A stretch of DNA of 64,000 nt from Agromyces flavus. Its GTDB lineage: Bacteria; Actinomycetota; Actinomycetes; Actinomycetales; Microbacteriaceae. The DNA lies in assembly GCF_900104685.1 (NCBI RefSeq), contig NZ_LT629755.1, positions 2,914,001 to 2,978,000 on the forward strand. Reading direction: 5' to 3'. The notes beneath the pieces were generated by a model. It made no database searches and had not been told where the DNA came from. It saw only the letters and a program-made list of their open reading frames with translations. The first letter of the stretch is position 1. Each line of letters opens with the position of its first letter. A program made the translations under genes and the position numbers. Below, piece after piece: positions 9,159 to 18,336 of this stretch.

Positions 9159-10460
9159 CTACGCGGCGCGGAGCGTGTCCGGGCCGAGCTCCGCGAGGGA
9201 ACGGTGCCCCGCCAGCCCGACGGTGAGGTCGAGCTCCGCGAGGTGGTTGCGTACGACCTCGCGCACGCCCGCCTCGCCCGCGATCGCGAGTCCGTAGGCG
9301 TAGGACCGCCCCAGGCCGACCGCGGTCGCGCCCAGCGCGAGCGCCTTCACGGCGTCGGCGCCGCCGCGCACGCCGCTGTCGAGGATGACGGGCACGCGCC
9401 CGCCGACCCGATCCACCACGCCGGGCAGCGCGTCGAGCGCGGCGACCGCGCCGTCCACCTGGCGCCCGCCGTGGTTGGAGACGACGAGGCCGTCGGCCCC
9501 GTGGTCGAGCGCGCGGGATGCGTCATCCGGGTGCAGGACGCCCTTGAGCAGGATGGGGAGGCTCGTCCATTCGCGCAGGCGGGCGAGATCGGGCCACTCG
9601 AGCGCCGGATTCGCGAAGTACTCGAGGAACGTCTCGATCGCCGCGAGCGGGATGGGCGAACGCAGCGCGGCTCGCACGCCGCCCTCCACGAGCGGAGTAC
9701 GGGCGCCGGACCGGGCGATCGCGAACGCCGACCTGAGCAGGGTCGGCGTCACCCGCGGGCGCACTCCGCGGTCCGAGCCGCGCGCCACCCGCTCCCGCAC
9801 GAGACCGGCGAACACGGGGTCGGACGTGTACTGCGCCATGCCCTGCCCCCGCAGGAACGGCAGGAAGCCCAGATCGAGGTCGCGCACGCGCCATCCGAGG
9901 AGGTGCGTGTCGAGCGTGACGACGATCGCCTCGCAGCCGGATGCCTCGGCCCGCCGGACGAACGAGGCGTTGAGCTCGTCGGAGCCGCTCCAGTACAGCT
10001 GGAACCAGCGCGCACCGTCGCCCATCGCCTCGGCGACCTCCTCCATCGGGCGCGACGCCTGGTTGGAGAGCACGTACGGCACGCCCAGCGCCGCCGCGGC
10101 CCGACCGACCGCGACATCCGCCTCGCGATGGGCCAGCTCGATCACGCCGATCGGCGACAGCACGAACGGCGTCGGCCGGCGGCGGCCGAGCAGCTCGATC
10201 GAGAGGTCGCGCTCGGCGACGTCGCGCAGCACGCGCGGCCAGATCGCCCAGCGCGCGAAGGCGGCGCGGTTGGCGGCGATGGTCGACTCCGATCCGGCGC
10301 CGCCGGCGAGGTACGCGAAGGCCTCGGCGGGGAGGGCCTTGCGCGCCGCCCGCTCGAGCGCGGCCGGGTCGACCGGCACCGCGGGTCGCGTGCCCGAAAG
10401 GCCCGCTCGGTAGATGTCGGATTGCGCGGCACGCGCCACGGCGCGGTTGGCATCGGTCAT
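9159..10460 (-). CDS. FMN-dependent alpha-hydroxy-acid oxidase (lactate oxidase/dehydrogenase family)
   Basis: A 433-residue TIM-barrel flavoprotein oxidising L-2-hydroxy acids such as lactate. Key residues of the family are present: Lys306 in LPILLKGVLHP, the catalytic His330 and Arg333 in VVSNHGGRQVDG, and the phosphate loop GVRGGADAVKALALGATAVGLGR. The N-terminal AFAYLAGGAGSEST matches the FMN-binding start of the fold. The segment between residues 200 and 290 is longer than in short bacterial oxidases, as in lactate 2-monooxygenase-like members; O2 versus quinone as acceptor is not decidable. AAGGGGCGAGCCG precedes the ATG at 10460. Confidence 0.9.
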   Translation of the reverse strand: MTDANRAVARAAQSDIYRAGLSGTRPAVPVDPAALERAARKALPAEAFAYLAGGAGSESTIAANRAAFARWAIWPRVLRDVAERDLSIELLGRRRPTPFVLSPIGVIELAHREADVAVGRAAAALGVPYVLSNQASRPMEEVAEAMGDGARWFQLYWSGSDELNASFVRRAEASGCEAIVVTLDTHLLGWRVRDLDLGFLPFLRGQGMAQYTSDPVFAGLVRERVARGSDRGVRPRVTPTLLRSAFAIARSGARTPLVEGGVRAALRSPIPLAAIETFLEYFANPALEWPDLARLREWTSLPILLKGVLHPDDASRALDHGADGLVVSNHGGRQVDGAVAALDALPGVVDRVGGRVPVILDSGVRGGADAVKALALGATAVGLGRSYAYGLAIAGEAGVREVVRNHLAELDLTVGLAGHRSLAELGPDTLRAA

Positions 10461-10591
10461 CGGCTCGCCCCTTCGCGATCGCACTGCGAGCCAGCGTAGT
10501 GAGGGCGGGTCCGCCGTCGCACCGGCACGGCCGACCTCGCAACCCCCCGACGACGAGCAGCGCCGGCCCAGCGGCATCCGGCAGACTCGGT

Positions 10592-10660
10592 CTCAGGAGT
10601 TCACGCGCTGCTCAGGACGCGAGGACGGATCCGCTCCTGAGCAGCCTCCGTTCTCCTGAA
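10592..10660. repeat. palindromic intergenic repeat, copy B
   Basis: Second copy of the repeat at 6231-6299. It reads CTCAGGAG at one end and CTCCTGAA at the other, with inner arms GCTGCTCAGGACG and CTCCTGAGCAGCCTCCG. Unlike copy A it lies between divergent genes (oxidase leftward, hydrolase rightward), ending 24 nt before the hydrolase start, so it cannot be only a terminator for convergent genes. Confidence 0.7.
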
Positions 10661-10684
10661 TGCGCGCGGGGGGAAGGGGACCGG

Positions 10685-12196
10685 GTGGACGGCATCCGCG
10701 AGTTCCGCCGCGGCGACGCGGTGACGGTGATCACCGAGGCCGGCAGCGAGCGCGCCGACGCCCCGACGTTCGTGCTCGTGCACGGCATCGGCATGGGCCA
10801 CCGCTACTTCTCCGACCTGGCCGACGCGCTCGCTCGCGAGGGCAGGGTGCTCGCGCTCGACCTGCCGGGCTTCGGCGAGGCGCCCGAGCCGAGCCATCCG
10901 CAGACCATGTCGGAGGCCGGCGCCTACCTCGCCGAACTGATCGATGCGGAGGCGCTGCCGGGGCCGGTCGTGCTGGTCGGCCACTCGATGGGCACGCAGA
11001 TCGTCGCGGAGACCGCGGCTCAGCGCCCCGACCTGATCGCGTCGCTCGTGCTCGTCGCGCCGACGGTCAACCCGCGCGAGCGTTCCGCGGTGGTCCAGGC
11101 CATCCGCCTCGCCGAGGACCCCTCGCTGATCCGCCCGAAGGTCGTGGTCCTCGGCATCCGCATGTACCTGCAGGCCGGCCCGCGCTGGTACTTCAAGAAG
11201 CTGCACCAGATGCTGGCGCATCGCATCGAGCTGGTGCTGCCGGATGTCGCGGCGCCGACGCTCGTCATCCGCGGCGAGCACGACCGCCTCGCGCCCCGTG
11301 CGTGGGCCGAGGAGGTCGCGAACATCCTGCCCGACGGCCGCTACGTCGAGGTGCCCGACCGCGGACACGAGACGATGGTCACGGCCGGCGAGCGCGTCGC
11401 CGAGCTCATCGAGGCCCACGCGCGCGGCGAGTCGGTCGGCCGGGAGGTCGAGCGCGTGTCGACGCCCGAGGAGCCGTCGCGGATCGAACGCGCCTGGTGG
11501 TGGGCGGGCGACTACGTGTACGCCGGATGGCGGCAGGTCGCGATCGTGTTCGAGGGCTGGATCCCTCCGGGGCGCTGGCGCACGGGCGACGCGAGCCTGC
11601 CCGAGGTCGTGATGCTCCCCGGCATCTACGAGCACTGGTCGTTCATGCGGCCGCTCGGTGACGCCGTGAACCGGGCGGGATACCGCGTGCGCGTCGTGCA
11701 CGGCATGGGCACGAACCGCCGTGGCATCGCCGACACCGCGAACCGGCTCGGCCGCGCACTCGCCAAGGTGCCCGTGCCGGCCGCGGGCCGGGTGATCGTC
11801 GCGCACAGCAAGGGCGGCCTGATCGCGAAGCAGCTGCTGGTGTCCGAGGCGGATGCCGTGCCCGCCCCCGCCCGCGGGCTGCTGGGCCTGGTCGCCATCA
11901 CCACGCCGTTCGCGGGGTCGCGGCTGGCCCGGCTCCTCATCGACCCGAGCGTGCGGGCGCTGCTGCCGAGCGACGAGACGATCGTGATGCTCGGGCGCGC
12001 GTCATCCGTCAACTCGAGGATCGTGTCGGTGTTCGGGCGCTTCGACCCGCACATCCCCGACGGCAGCGTGCTCGACGGGGCGACGAACATCCGCGTGCCG
12101 GTGCCGGGGCACTTCCGGATCCTCGGCGCACCCGAGACGCATCGCGCGGTGCTCGAGGGCGTCGAGCGGCTGCTGGACCCGGCGCGCACCCCCTGA
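10685..12196 (+). CDS. tandem alpha/beta-hydrolase: two catalytic domains in one protein
   Basis: A 503-residue cytoplasmic protein with no signal peptide. Domain 1 (about 1-250) is a classic alpha/beta-hydrolase: oxyanion motif VLVHGIGMG, nucleophile Ser101 in VGHSMGTQ, Asp200 in GEHDRL and His228 in DRGHE. Domain 2 (about 305-500) is a lipase-like fold with LPGIYEHWSF, nucleophile Ser375 in VAHSKGGLI, and a C-terminal VPGHF supplying a histidine. A Trp-rich linker WWWAGDYVYAGW joins them. The function is probably ester hydrolysis, substrate unknown. The GTG at 10685 has GGGGAAGGGGA upstream; upstream codons in the same frame belong to the repeat and are unlikely to be translated. Confidence 0.85.
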   Translation: MDGIREFRRGDAVTVITEAGSERADAPTFVLVHGIGMGHRYFSDLADALAREGRVLALDLPGFGEAPEPSHPQTMSEAGAYLAELIDAEALPGPVVLVGHSMGTQIVAETAAQRPDLIASLVLVAPTVNPRERSAVVQAIRLAEDPSLIRPKVVVLGIRMYLQAGPRWYFKKLHQMLAHRIELVLPDVAAPTLVIRGEHDRLAPRAWAEEVANILPDGRYVEVPDRGHETMVTAGERVAELIEAHARGESVGREVERVSTPEEPSRIERAWWWAGDYVYAGWRQVAIVFEGWIPPGRWRTGDASLPEVVMLPGIYEHWSFMRPLGDAVNRAGYRVRVVHGMGTNRRGIADTANRLGRALAKVPVPAAGRVIVAHSKGGLIAKQLLVSEADAVPAPARGLLGLVAITTPFAGSRLARLLIDPSVRALLPSDETIVMLGRASSVNSRIVSVFGRFDPHIPDGSVLDGATNIRVPVPGHFRILGAPETHRAVLEGVERLLDPARTP

Positions 12197-12285
12197 GCGC
12201 AGCGGCCTGCGGCGTCGAGACGGCGCGGATGGCGCGCCGCACCGTGCATCTGCGACCGTTCGATCCGAGCCCACGATCACCGCCG

Positions 12286-12323
12286 GGCGGATGCCGCGTG
12301 GCGTGAGAATCGCGGCATCCGCC
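12286..12323 (-). terminator. strong hairpin downstream of the multicopper oxidase gene
   Basis: A perfect 13-bp stem, GGCGGATGCCGCG with CGCGGCATCCGCC, and a 12-nt loop. It sits immediately after the multicopper oxidase stop and between two convergent genes, so it can stop transcription from either side. There is no T-tract. The stem is built from the genome-wide abundant word GGATGC. Confidence 0.6.
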
Positions 12324-12329
12324 CGTCGC

Positions 12330-14456
12330 CTAGTCGTCCTCCTCGCCGGGCTGGCCCGGTTGCACCGGGCCGATCCGGTAGGGGCGCATCATCTCGTTGT
12401 CCTCGTGCTCGACGATGTGGCAGTGCCACACGTACTGGCCGGCACGGTCGAAGGTGGCACGGAGACGCGTGACCTGGCCGGGATAGGCGATCACGGTGTC
12501 CTTGACGCCGGTCTCCCACGGCTCGGGCGGCGTGACGTTCCCGTCGAGCCGGAGGGGCACGACCACCTCGCGCTCCTCGCCCTCCCCCTCCATCACGAGT
12601 CCCTCGCGGCTCACGACCTCGAACGCGACCTCGTGCACGTGCATCGGGTGGGCGTCGCCCGTGGTGTTGAAGAACTCCCACACCTCGGTGCTGCCGACGT
12701 CCGGATTCTCGGTGATCTCGTCGTCCCAGTCGTACTCGGTCGGGACACCATCATCGTCGACCGTACCGAGCTGCGCCTCGGTCGGCCCCTCGAGCGGCTC
12801 CCCCGCGGCATCCACGCCCTCCCCCATCTGCTCGATGAGCGCGAGCGGGCGCACGAACGACTCCGCCGGCAACGGCGTGAGCGGCGGCAGCACCAGGTGC
12901 TCGGGCGGCGTGGTCGGATCGGGTCCCACCGCCGGAACCACGCGGAACGCGAGCACCTGACCGGTCGTCTGCGGGTTCGCGAGCGGGAAGTCGACGCCGG
13001 GCTCGCCTCCGCCGAACGGCTCGTCGGGCCCGACGTTGCCGAGCACGTGGTCCCCGAGGGGAACGGCGGCGAAGTCGACCACGAGGTCGGCGCGCTCGGC
13101 CGGACCCAGGAGCAGCCGATTCGCGTGCTCCGCGAGGTCGACCGGCGCGGCCAGGAACCCGCCCTCATTGCCGATCTGCCATGCGCGCACGCCGGGGATG
13201 TCACCGAAGTCCAGGATGAGGAAGCGCGACTGGCAGCCGTTGAGGAACCGGAACCGGTACCGGCGCTGCTCGACGACCTGGAACGGCCAGGTGTTGCCGT
13301 TGGCGATGAGCGTCTCGCCGAAGAACTCCGGGTTCCAGATCGGCGAGAACTCGCCCTCGGGAATGTACTCGCCGGCGATGCCGTCGAAGAACTCGCGCGA
13401 GTCGGGGTAGAACAGCGACCCGTCCGGATTGAACGAGCGGTCCTGCACCGCGATCGGGATCTCGTAGTACGTCTTGTTCGGCGGGAACTTGTCGCCCTCC
13501 TTCGGAGCCGGCCCGGGCAGGATGGCGCGCGCGCCGGTCCTCGCGTCGAGCAGGGCGTCGTCGCCCTCGGGGCCGCCGCGGATGAGGAAGAACCCGGCTG
13601 GTCCGGCGTACACGTTCAGTCGGGTCATCCCGAGCGTGTGGTCGTGGTACCAGATCGTCGAGGCGCGCTGCGTGCTCGGGTACTGGAACGTCGCGAAGCC
13701 CGGACCCCATTCGACGCCGTACGCGTCGCCGGCCTTCGTCGCGAAGAAGTCGTACCACGTGCCCTCGGTCGCGTACCCGGCCGGGATGTCGATCGCTGCC
13801 GGGAGGTACCAGGCTTCGGCGTAGCCGTCGCTCTCGTCGCCCACGCCGACCGAGCCGTGCACGTGGGTCACGATCGGGACGGGACCGGTGTACGGCCCCG
13901 GCGTCTCGTCGAAGTGCGGCCGATGGTCGCGGTGCTCCTCGCCGCCCGGGGGGTTCGCCCAGTGCAGCGTCGGGTCGACCGGCAGCAGGTGGGAAAGGTA
14001 CCCGCCCGTACCGTCGACGAGCTCGTTGATCCACTTGACGCGCACGGGCCGGTTCCACTGCGCCTCGATCGTGAGGGATGGCGCGTGGTGCAGCAGCAGG
14101 CCCTTCTTGCTCGCGGCCGTGACGGCGCCGTAGCCCCAGACCGTGGTCGCCGGCATCCCCGCCGGGAGGACCTGCTGCGAGAGCTGGCGCATCGAGATCT
14201 CGTAGTAGTCGATGTTCTTGCCGCCGCGCGTGGTGATCCTGCCGGCGCGGGGCATGACCGGCGGGATCAGCAGCGGGGTCGCGAACTTGGTGATCGAGGC
14301 CGGATCGAGCGAGGCGTGGGCGACCTGCGCGAGCGCCGTGGCGCGGCCGCCCGGTCCCATCGCATACAGGATGAACCCGGCGCCGGCCGCGCCGGCCGCC
14401 TTGATGAACGTGCGACGGCTGAGGGGCAGCCGCTGCGGGGACACGGACTCGGGCAT
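12330..14456 (-). CDS. Tat-exported multicopper oxidase
   Basis: A 708-residue laccase/bilirubin-oxidase-type (CotA-like) enzyme oxidising metal ions, phenols or bilirubin with O2. The Tat signal SRRTFIKAAGAAGAGF (RR at 14-15) marks export in folded, copper-loaded form. Copper ligands are intact: HVH (198-200), WYHDH (269-273), HPMHVH near residue 600, and HCHIVEHEDNEM at the C-terminus, where Cys679, His684 and Met689 form the type 1 site with the usual C-X4-H-X4-M spacing. An Asp/Glu-rich insertion near residues 540-590 is longer than in CotA. I prefer the ATG at 14456 because AGGTGG lies 5 nt upstream; a GTG at 14465 is in frame. Confidence 0.92.
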   Translation of the reverse strand: MPESVSPQRLPLSRRTFIKAAGAAGAGFILYAMGPGGRATALAQVAHASLDPASITKFATPLLIPPVMPRAGRITTRGGKNIDYYEISMRQLSQQVLPAGMPATTVWGYGAVTAASKKGLLLHHAPSLTIEAQWNRPVRVKWINELVDGTGGYLSHLLPVDPTLHWANPPGGEEHRDHRPHFDETPGPYTGPVPIVTHVHGSVGVGDESDGYAEAWYLPAAIDIPAGYATEGTWYDFFATKAGDAYGVEWGPGFATFQYPSTQRASTIWYHDHTLGMTRLNVYAGPAGFFLIRGGPEGDDALLDARTGARAILPGPAPKEGDKFPPNKTYYEIPIAVQDRSFNPDGSLFYPDSREFFDGIAGEYIPEGEFSPIWNPEFFGETLIANGNTWPFQVVEQRRYRFRFLNGCQSRFLILDFGDIPGVRAWQIGNEGGFLAAPVDLAEHANRLLLGPAERADLVVDFAAVPLGDHVLGNVGPDEPFGGGEPGVDFPLANPQTTGQVLAFRVVPAVGPDPTTPPEHLVLPPLTPLPAESFVRPLALIEQMGEGVDAAGEPLEGPTEAQLGTVDDDGVPTEYDWDDEITENPDVGSTEVWEFFNTTGDAHPMHVHEVAFEVVSREGLVMEGEGEEREVVVPLRLDGNVTPPEPWETGVKDTVIAYPGQVTRLRATFDRAGQYVWHCHIVEHEDNEMMRPYRIGPVQPGQPGEEDD

Positions 14457-14520
14457 CGTCACCACCTGCTCGGGCGCGGGTGCGGCGGACCTCGACCCGC
14501 GAAAAGAGGAGCCTTTCTCA

Positions 14521-14550
14521 GGTATGCGCCTTCCGTGGGGAGCGGGGCAA
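14521..14550 (-). promoter_or_regulatory. promoter candidate for the multicopper oxidase
   Basis: On the minus strand TTGCCC (14550-14545) and CATACC (14526-14521) are separated by 18 bp and lie about 65 nt upstream of the start codon. The match to a sigma-A promoter is moderate. Confidence 0.35.
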
Positions 14551-14584
14551 CCCCCAGTTCGAGGCAGCGATCGGTGCGGTTCGC

Positions 14585-15490
14585 TCAGTGCACGTATTCG
14601 AGCAGGTCGGCCCCGACCTGTCGCATGCCGTCGAGCACCGCGAGCCGTGAGGCGAGCTTGGTGTCGGCGAAGTACATCGAGACCGCGTAGGCGACGCTCG
14701 CACGGGGGCCGCGCAGCACGCCGACCTCACTGCGCACGCCGCCGTCGGTGCCGGTCTTGTTCATCAGCAGCAGGTTGTGGTCGGGCATCCGGTGCGCGAG
14801 CGGATCGAGCCCGAAGGCGGCCGCGACCATCGAGAGGTCGGAGTTCAGCGAGAGCCATCCGACCACCCGCTGGGAGACCTCTGAGCTGACGATCTCGCCG
14901 CGCGCGAGCGAGGCGAACAGCCAGGTGAGCTCCTTCGCCGAGCCGATCGAGAGCTGCGGCGCGTCGTCGGGCCCCCGATGGTCGCGCACGAGGTCGAGCA
15001 GGGCGGTGCGCGTCAGGCCGAGCGCCTCGGTACGCGCGCGCACCGCCTCGAGGCCGATGTGCCGGATGAGCACGTTCGTCGCGAGGTTGTCGCTCGTGGC
15101 GCCGACCATCGCAGCGAGGTCGGCCATCGGCAGGGACGGCGTCTGCAGGTGCTGCCAGATGCCCGAGTCGCCCACGGCGTCTCGCGGCGCCCGGTCGAGC
15201 ACGGTGAACGCCTCGGGGCTCGCATGCCCCAGGCGAGAGGCGACCTCGACGAGCAGCAGCACCTTGCCGATGGACGCGGTCGGCATGACCACGTGGTCGT
15301 CGACCGAGAACAGCACGCGGCCGGTCGCGAGGTCGGTCGCGCGCGCCGACACCTGCACGCCCGCGAGCGCGAGCTCGCCCAGCGTGTCGAACCCGCGCGA
15401 GAAGTCCTCGTTCGGTTCGTCGGCGCGGCGGCGTCCTCGGTTGATGCTGGCGTGTCGAGCACGGCGCTCGGAATCCTGCGACGAGGTCAC
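14585..15490 (-). CDS. class A beta-lactamase-like serine hydrolase
   Basis: About 301 residues of the PBP/beta-lactamase fold. The three active-site elements are present: SIGK (Ser73-Lys76, SxxK), SDN (133-135) and KTG (245-247, in LMNKTGTDGG). No signal peptide is visible with this start, so either the protein is cytoplasmic, as are several actinobacterial homologues, or the start is misassigned. The N-terminus is uncertain: the GTG at 15490 has no good ribosome site. Actual beta-lactam hydrolysis is not implied; many homologues are esterases or of unknown substrate. It is 94 nt downstream of the M13 peptidase gene on the same strand. Confidence 0.8.
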   Translation of the reverse strand: MTSSQDSERRARHASINRGRRRADEPNEDFSRGFDTLGELALAGVQVSARATDLATGRVLFSVDDHVVMPTASIGKVLLLVEVASRLGHASPEAFTVLDRAPRDAVGDSGIWQHLQTPSLPMADLAAMVGATSDNLATNVLIRHIGLEAVRARTEALGLTRTALLDLVRDHRGPDDAPQLSIGSAKELTWLFASLARGEIVSSEVSQRVVGWLSLNSDLSMVAAAFGLDPLAHRMPDHNLLLMNKTGTDGGVRSEVGVLRGPRASVAYAVSMYFADTKLASRLAVLDGMRQVGADLLEYVH

Positions 15491-15584
15491 CACGGCGGTA
15501 CAGGCGGCTTTCGTTCGGGTCGCGCGCTCCCCCACCGCGGCCAAGCGGTGCGTGCGACGGATGGACGGCGGTTTCGGCGGGGCG

Positions 15585-17561
15585 CTACCAGATGCGCACG
15601 CGCTCGGCCGGATCGAGCCAGAGCGCGTCATCGGAAGTGACCTCGAAGCCAGTGTAGAACTCGTCGATGTTGCGGACGATCTGGTTGCACCGGAATTCGT
15701 TCGGCGAGTGCGGATCGATCGCGAGGAGGCGGATGACCTCCTCGTCGCGGCCCTTGAGCTGCCACGCCTGCGCCCACGAGAGGAAGAACCGCTGGGCGCC
15801 CGAGAGGCCGTCGATCACGGGCGGCGTCGTCCCGCCGAGCGAGAGCTGGTACGCCTTCCACGCGATCGCGAGGCCGCCGAGGTCCCCGATGTTCTCCCCG
15901 ATCGTGAGGGCGCCGTTCACGTGGTGCTCGCCGTCGGAAGACGCCTCGAGCTGCTCGGGCACGAGGACGTCGTACTGGTCGATCAGGGCCTTGGTGCGCT
16001 CCTCGAACGCGGCGCGGTCGGCCTCGGTCCACCAATCGATGAGGCGCCCGTCGCCGTCGAAGCGCGAGCCCTGGTCATCGAAGCCGTGCCCGATCTCGTG
16101 CCCGATCACCGCGCCGATCGCGCCGTAGTTCGATGCGGCGTCGCGCTCGGCGTCGAAGAACGGGAACTGCAGGATGGCCGCCGGGAACACGATCTCGTTG
16201 AAGCCCGGGTTGTAGTACGCGTTGATGGTCTGCGGCGTCATGAACCACTCGTCGCGATCGATGGGCTGCCCGATCTTGCCGAGCTGGCGGTGGAACTCGA
16301 ACTCCGCCGCGGCGCGGACGTTGGCGACGAGGTCGTCGGCCGAGACCGCCATGGTCGAGTAGTCGCGCCACTTCACCGGGTAGCCGATCTTCGGCGTGAA
16401 CTTCTCGAGCTTGTCGAGCGCCTTCGCGCGGGTCTCCTCGCCCATCCAGTCGAGCTCGGAGATGGACTGCCGATACGCCTCCACGAGGTTCTCGACGAGC
16501 TCGTCCATCGCCTCCTTCGCGGCCGGCGGGAAGTGCCGCTCGACGTAGATGCGGCCGACCGCCTCGCCCACCGAGGCCTCGACGAACGAGACGCCGCGCT
16601 TCCATCGTTCGCGCAGCTCTGGCGTGCCCGTGAGCGTGCGGCCGTAGAAGTCGAAGTTCGCCTCGACGAAGTCGGACGAGAGGTAGGCCGCGGAACTGCG
16701 CACGACCTGCCAGGCGAGCCAGTCGCGCCAGGCCGGGAGCCGATCGTCGGTCAGCAGCCGCCCGACTCCCTCGACGAAGCTCGGCTGGCGCACGACGAGT
16801 TCGTCGAACGCGCGCGCGGGCACGCCCATGGCATCGCGCCACACGTCGAGGTCGACGGATGCCGCGGCCGCGACATCCGCCCACGGCATCAGGTTGTACG
16901 TCTTCTGGCTGTCGCGCGAGTCGACGTTGGTCCAATGGGAGGCCGCGATCTCGGTCTCGAGGTCGAAGACGCGACGCGCGCGGCCGGCCGGATCGGCGAG
17001 CTTCGCGAGGCCGAACATGCGCTCGAGGTGCGCGAGGTACTTCTCGCGGATGGGCCCGAACCGCTCCTCGCGGTAGTAGCTCTCGTCGGGCAGCCCGATG
17101 CCGCCCTGCTCGACGAACACCAGGTAGCGCTCGGGATCGCCGGGATCGTTGTCGACGAAGAGCTGCGCGAAGCCCGACACGCCCTGGCGCTCGAGCCGAC
17201 CGGCGGTCTCGAGGAGCTGCTCGACGCTGCCCGGCAGCGACGCCTCGACGAGCTGCGCGGCGATCGGCGTGGCCCCCAGGAGCTCGGCGCGCTCCTCGTT
17301 CATGAACGACGCGTAGAGGTCGCCGACCTTGCGTGCCTCGGTGCCGGGCTCGGCGCCCTGGGCCTCCTGGATGATCTCGCGGACGGCCTTCTCGGCCTCC
17401 TCGTAGAGCACGATGAAGCTGCCGTACCGCGCCTTGTCGGCGGGGATCTCGGTGCGCGCGATCCACTTGCCGTTGACGTGCCGGAACAGGTCGTCCTGCG
17501 GGCGCACGTCGGGGTCGAGTTCGTCGAGGATGATACCGGAGGGCGTCGTCGCAGCGCTCAT
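15585..17561 (-). CDS. M13 family (neprilysin-like) zinc metallopeptidase
   Basis: A 658-residue oligopeptidase of the gluzincin clan. The zinc site HEIGH is at 488-492 (VIGHEIGHGFDDQG), with the third ligand Glu556 in GENIGDLGG. NAYYNPGFNEIVFPAAILQ is the conserved substrate-binding strand and the C-terminal CNQIVRNIDEFY region is typical. No signal peptide or membrane helix precedes the catalytic region, so this member is probably cytoplasmic, as in other actinobacteria. It is likely to cleave short peptides. The ATG at 17561 is used; a GTG two codons upstream is possible. Confidence 0.93.
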   Translation of the reverse strand: MSAATTPSGIILDELDPDVRPQDDLFRHVNGKWIARTEIPADKARYGSFIVLYEEAEKAVREIIQEAQGAEPGTEARKVGDLYASFMNEERAELLGATPIAAQLVEASLPGSVEQLLETAGRLERQGVSGFAQLFVDNDPGDPERYLVFVEQGGIGLPDESYYREERFGPIREKYLAHLERMFGLAKLADPAGRARRVFDLETEIAASHWTNVDSRDSQKTYNLMPWADVAAAASVDLDVWRDAMGVPARAFDELVVRQPSFVEGVGRLLTDDRLPAWRDWLAWQVVRSSAAYLSSDFVEANFDFYGRTLTGTPELRERWKRGVSFVEASVGEAVGRIYVERHFPPAAKEAMDELVENLVEAYRQSISELDWMGEETRAKALDKLEKFTPKIGYPVKWRDYSTMAVSADDLVANVRAAAEFEFHRQLGKIGQPIDRDEWFMTPQTINAYYNPGFNEIVFPAAILQFPFFDAERDAASNYGAIGAVIGHEIGHGFDDQGSRFDGDGRLIDWWTEADRAAFEERTKALIDQYDVLVPEQLEASSDGEHHVNGALTIGENIGDLGGLAIAWKAYQLSLGGTTPPVIDGLSGAQRFFLSWAQAWQLKGRDEEVIRLLAIDPHSPNEFRCNQIVRNIDEFYTGFEVTSDDALWLDPAERVRIW

Positions 17562-17631
17562 CCCCACAGCCTACGTGGCGGGTCGCTTCGAACCGGCTGA
17601 ACGGATGGCACGACGGCGCGCCATCCGCCCC

Positions 17632-18336
17632 TCACCGCAGTTGGGCGAACCCCTCGGCCTTGCGCGTGGGCCCGACGATGAGGATCGTGTCGCCCTCGGA
17701 GAGCACGGTGTCGGCGTCGGCGTTGTGCCACTCGCCGCCGGGTTTCTTGAACGCCGCGACCGTGACGCCGAACTCCTTGCGCAGGCCGGTCTGCCCGAGC
17801 GGGATGCCGTGCAGACGGGCGGGCGGGGCGGACTTCACGATCGCGTAGCCACGGTCGATCTCGATGTAGTCCTGAGCCGCTCCGCGCACCAGGTGCGCGA
17901 CCCGCCGGCCCATCTCGGCCTCGGGGCGGATCACGCGGTGCACCCCGAGCTGCTCGAGGATGAGCGCGTGCTGCTCGGTGACCGCCTTCGCCCAGATGCC
18001 GGGGACCTTCATGCCCAGCAGCACCGAGCAGGTCAGGATCGACGCGGTGATGTCGGACCCGATCGCCACGACGACCCGGTCGAACTCGTCGACCGCGAGC
18101 TGCTGGAGCGCCTCGGTCTTGGTCGAGTCGGCCCGGACCACCTGGGTGAGGACCCCGTTGAGGGATTGCACGATCTCCTCGTCGGCGTCGATGCCGAGCA
18201 CCTCGGTGCCGCCCGCCATGAGCTCGAGCGCCAGGGACGTGCCGAACCGCCCGAGTCCGATGACCGCGACCGAGTCGGCCTCGGCGATGCGGCGCGAGGT
18301 GTCCGATGCGCCGCCGAAGAGCGTGAACCTAGCCAA
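17632..18336 (-). CDS. ktrA: KtrA-type RCK regulator of potassium uptake
   Basis: A 234-residue cytoplasmic gating subunit of a Ktr/Trk potassium transporter. The N-terminal RCK domain has the nucleotide motif GLGRFG (27-32) and the acidic end of strand 2 at Asp50, which bind ATP/ADP or NAD(H). A C-terminal RCK_C domain follows from about residue 150. The start is a rare TTG at 18336, supported by AAGGAGAGG 7 nt upstream, and it lies inside the end of ktrB (8-nt overlap), so translation is coupled. Pairing with the adjacent channel subunit fixes the function. Confidence 0.92.
   Translation of the reverse strand: MARFTLFGGASDTSRRIAEADSVAVIGLGRFGTSLALELMAGGTEVLGIDADEEIVQSLNGVLTQVVRADSTKTEALQQLAVDEFDRVVVAIGSDITASILTCSVLLGMKVPGIWAKAVTEQHALILEQLGVHRVIRPEAEMGRRVAHLVRGAAQDYIEIDRGYAIVKSAPPARLHGIPLGQTGLRKEFGVTVAAFKKPGGEWHNADADTVLSEGDTILIVGPTRKAEGFAQLR

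Noticed and set aside
12291..14690. 799-codon rightward frame opposite the multicopper oxidase
   Set aside because: Antisense shadow; the leftward frame has Tat signal and all copper ligands.
14748..17600. 950-codon rightward frame opposite the beta-lactamase-like and M13 genes
   Set aside because: Antisense shadow with low-complexity Arg/Glu/Val sequence.
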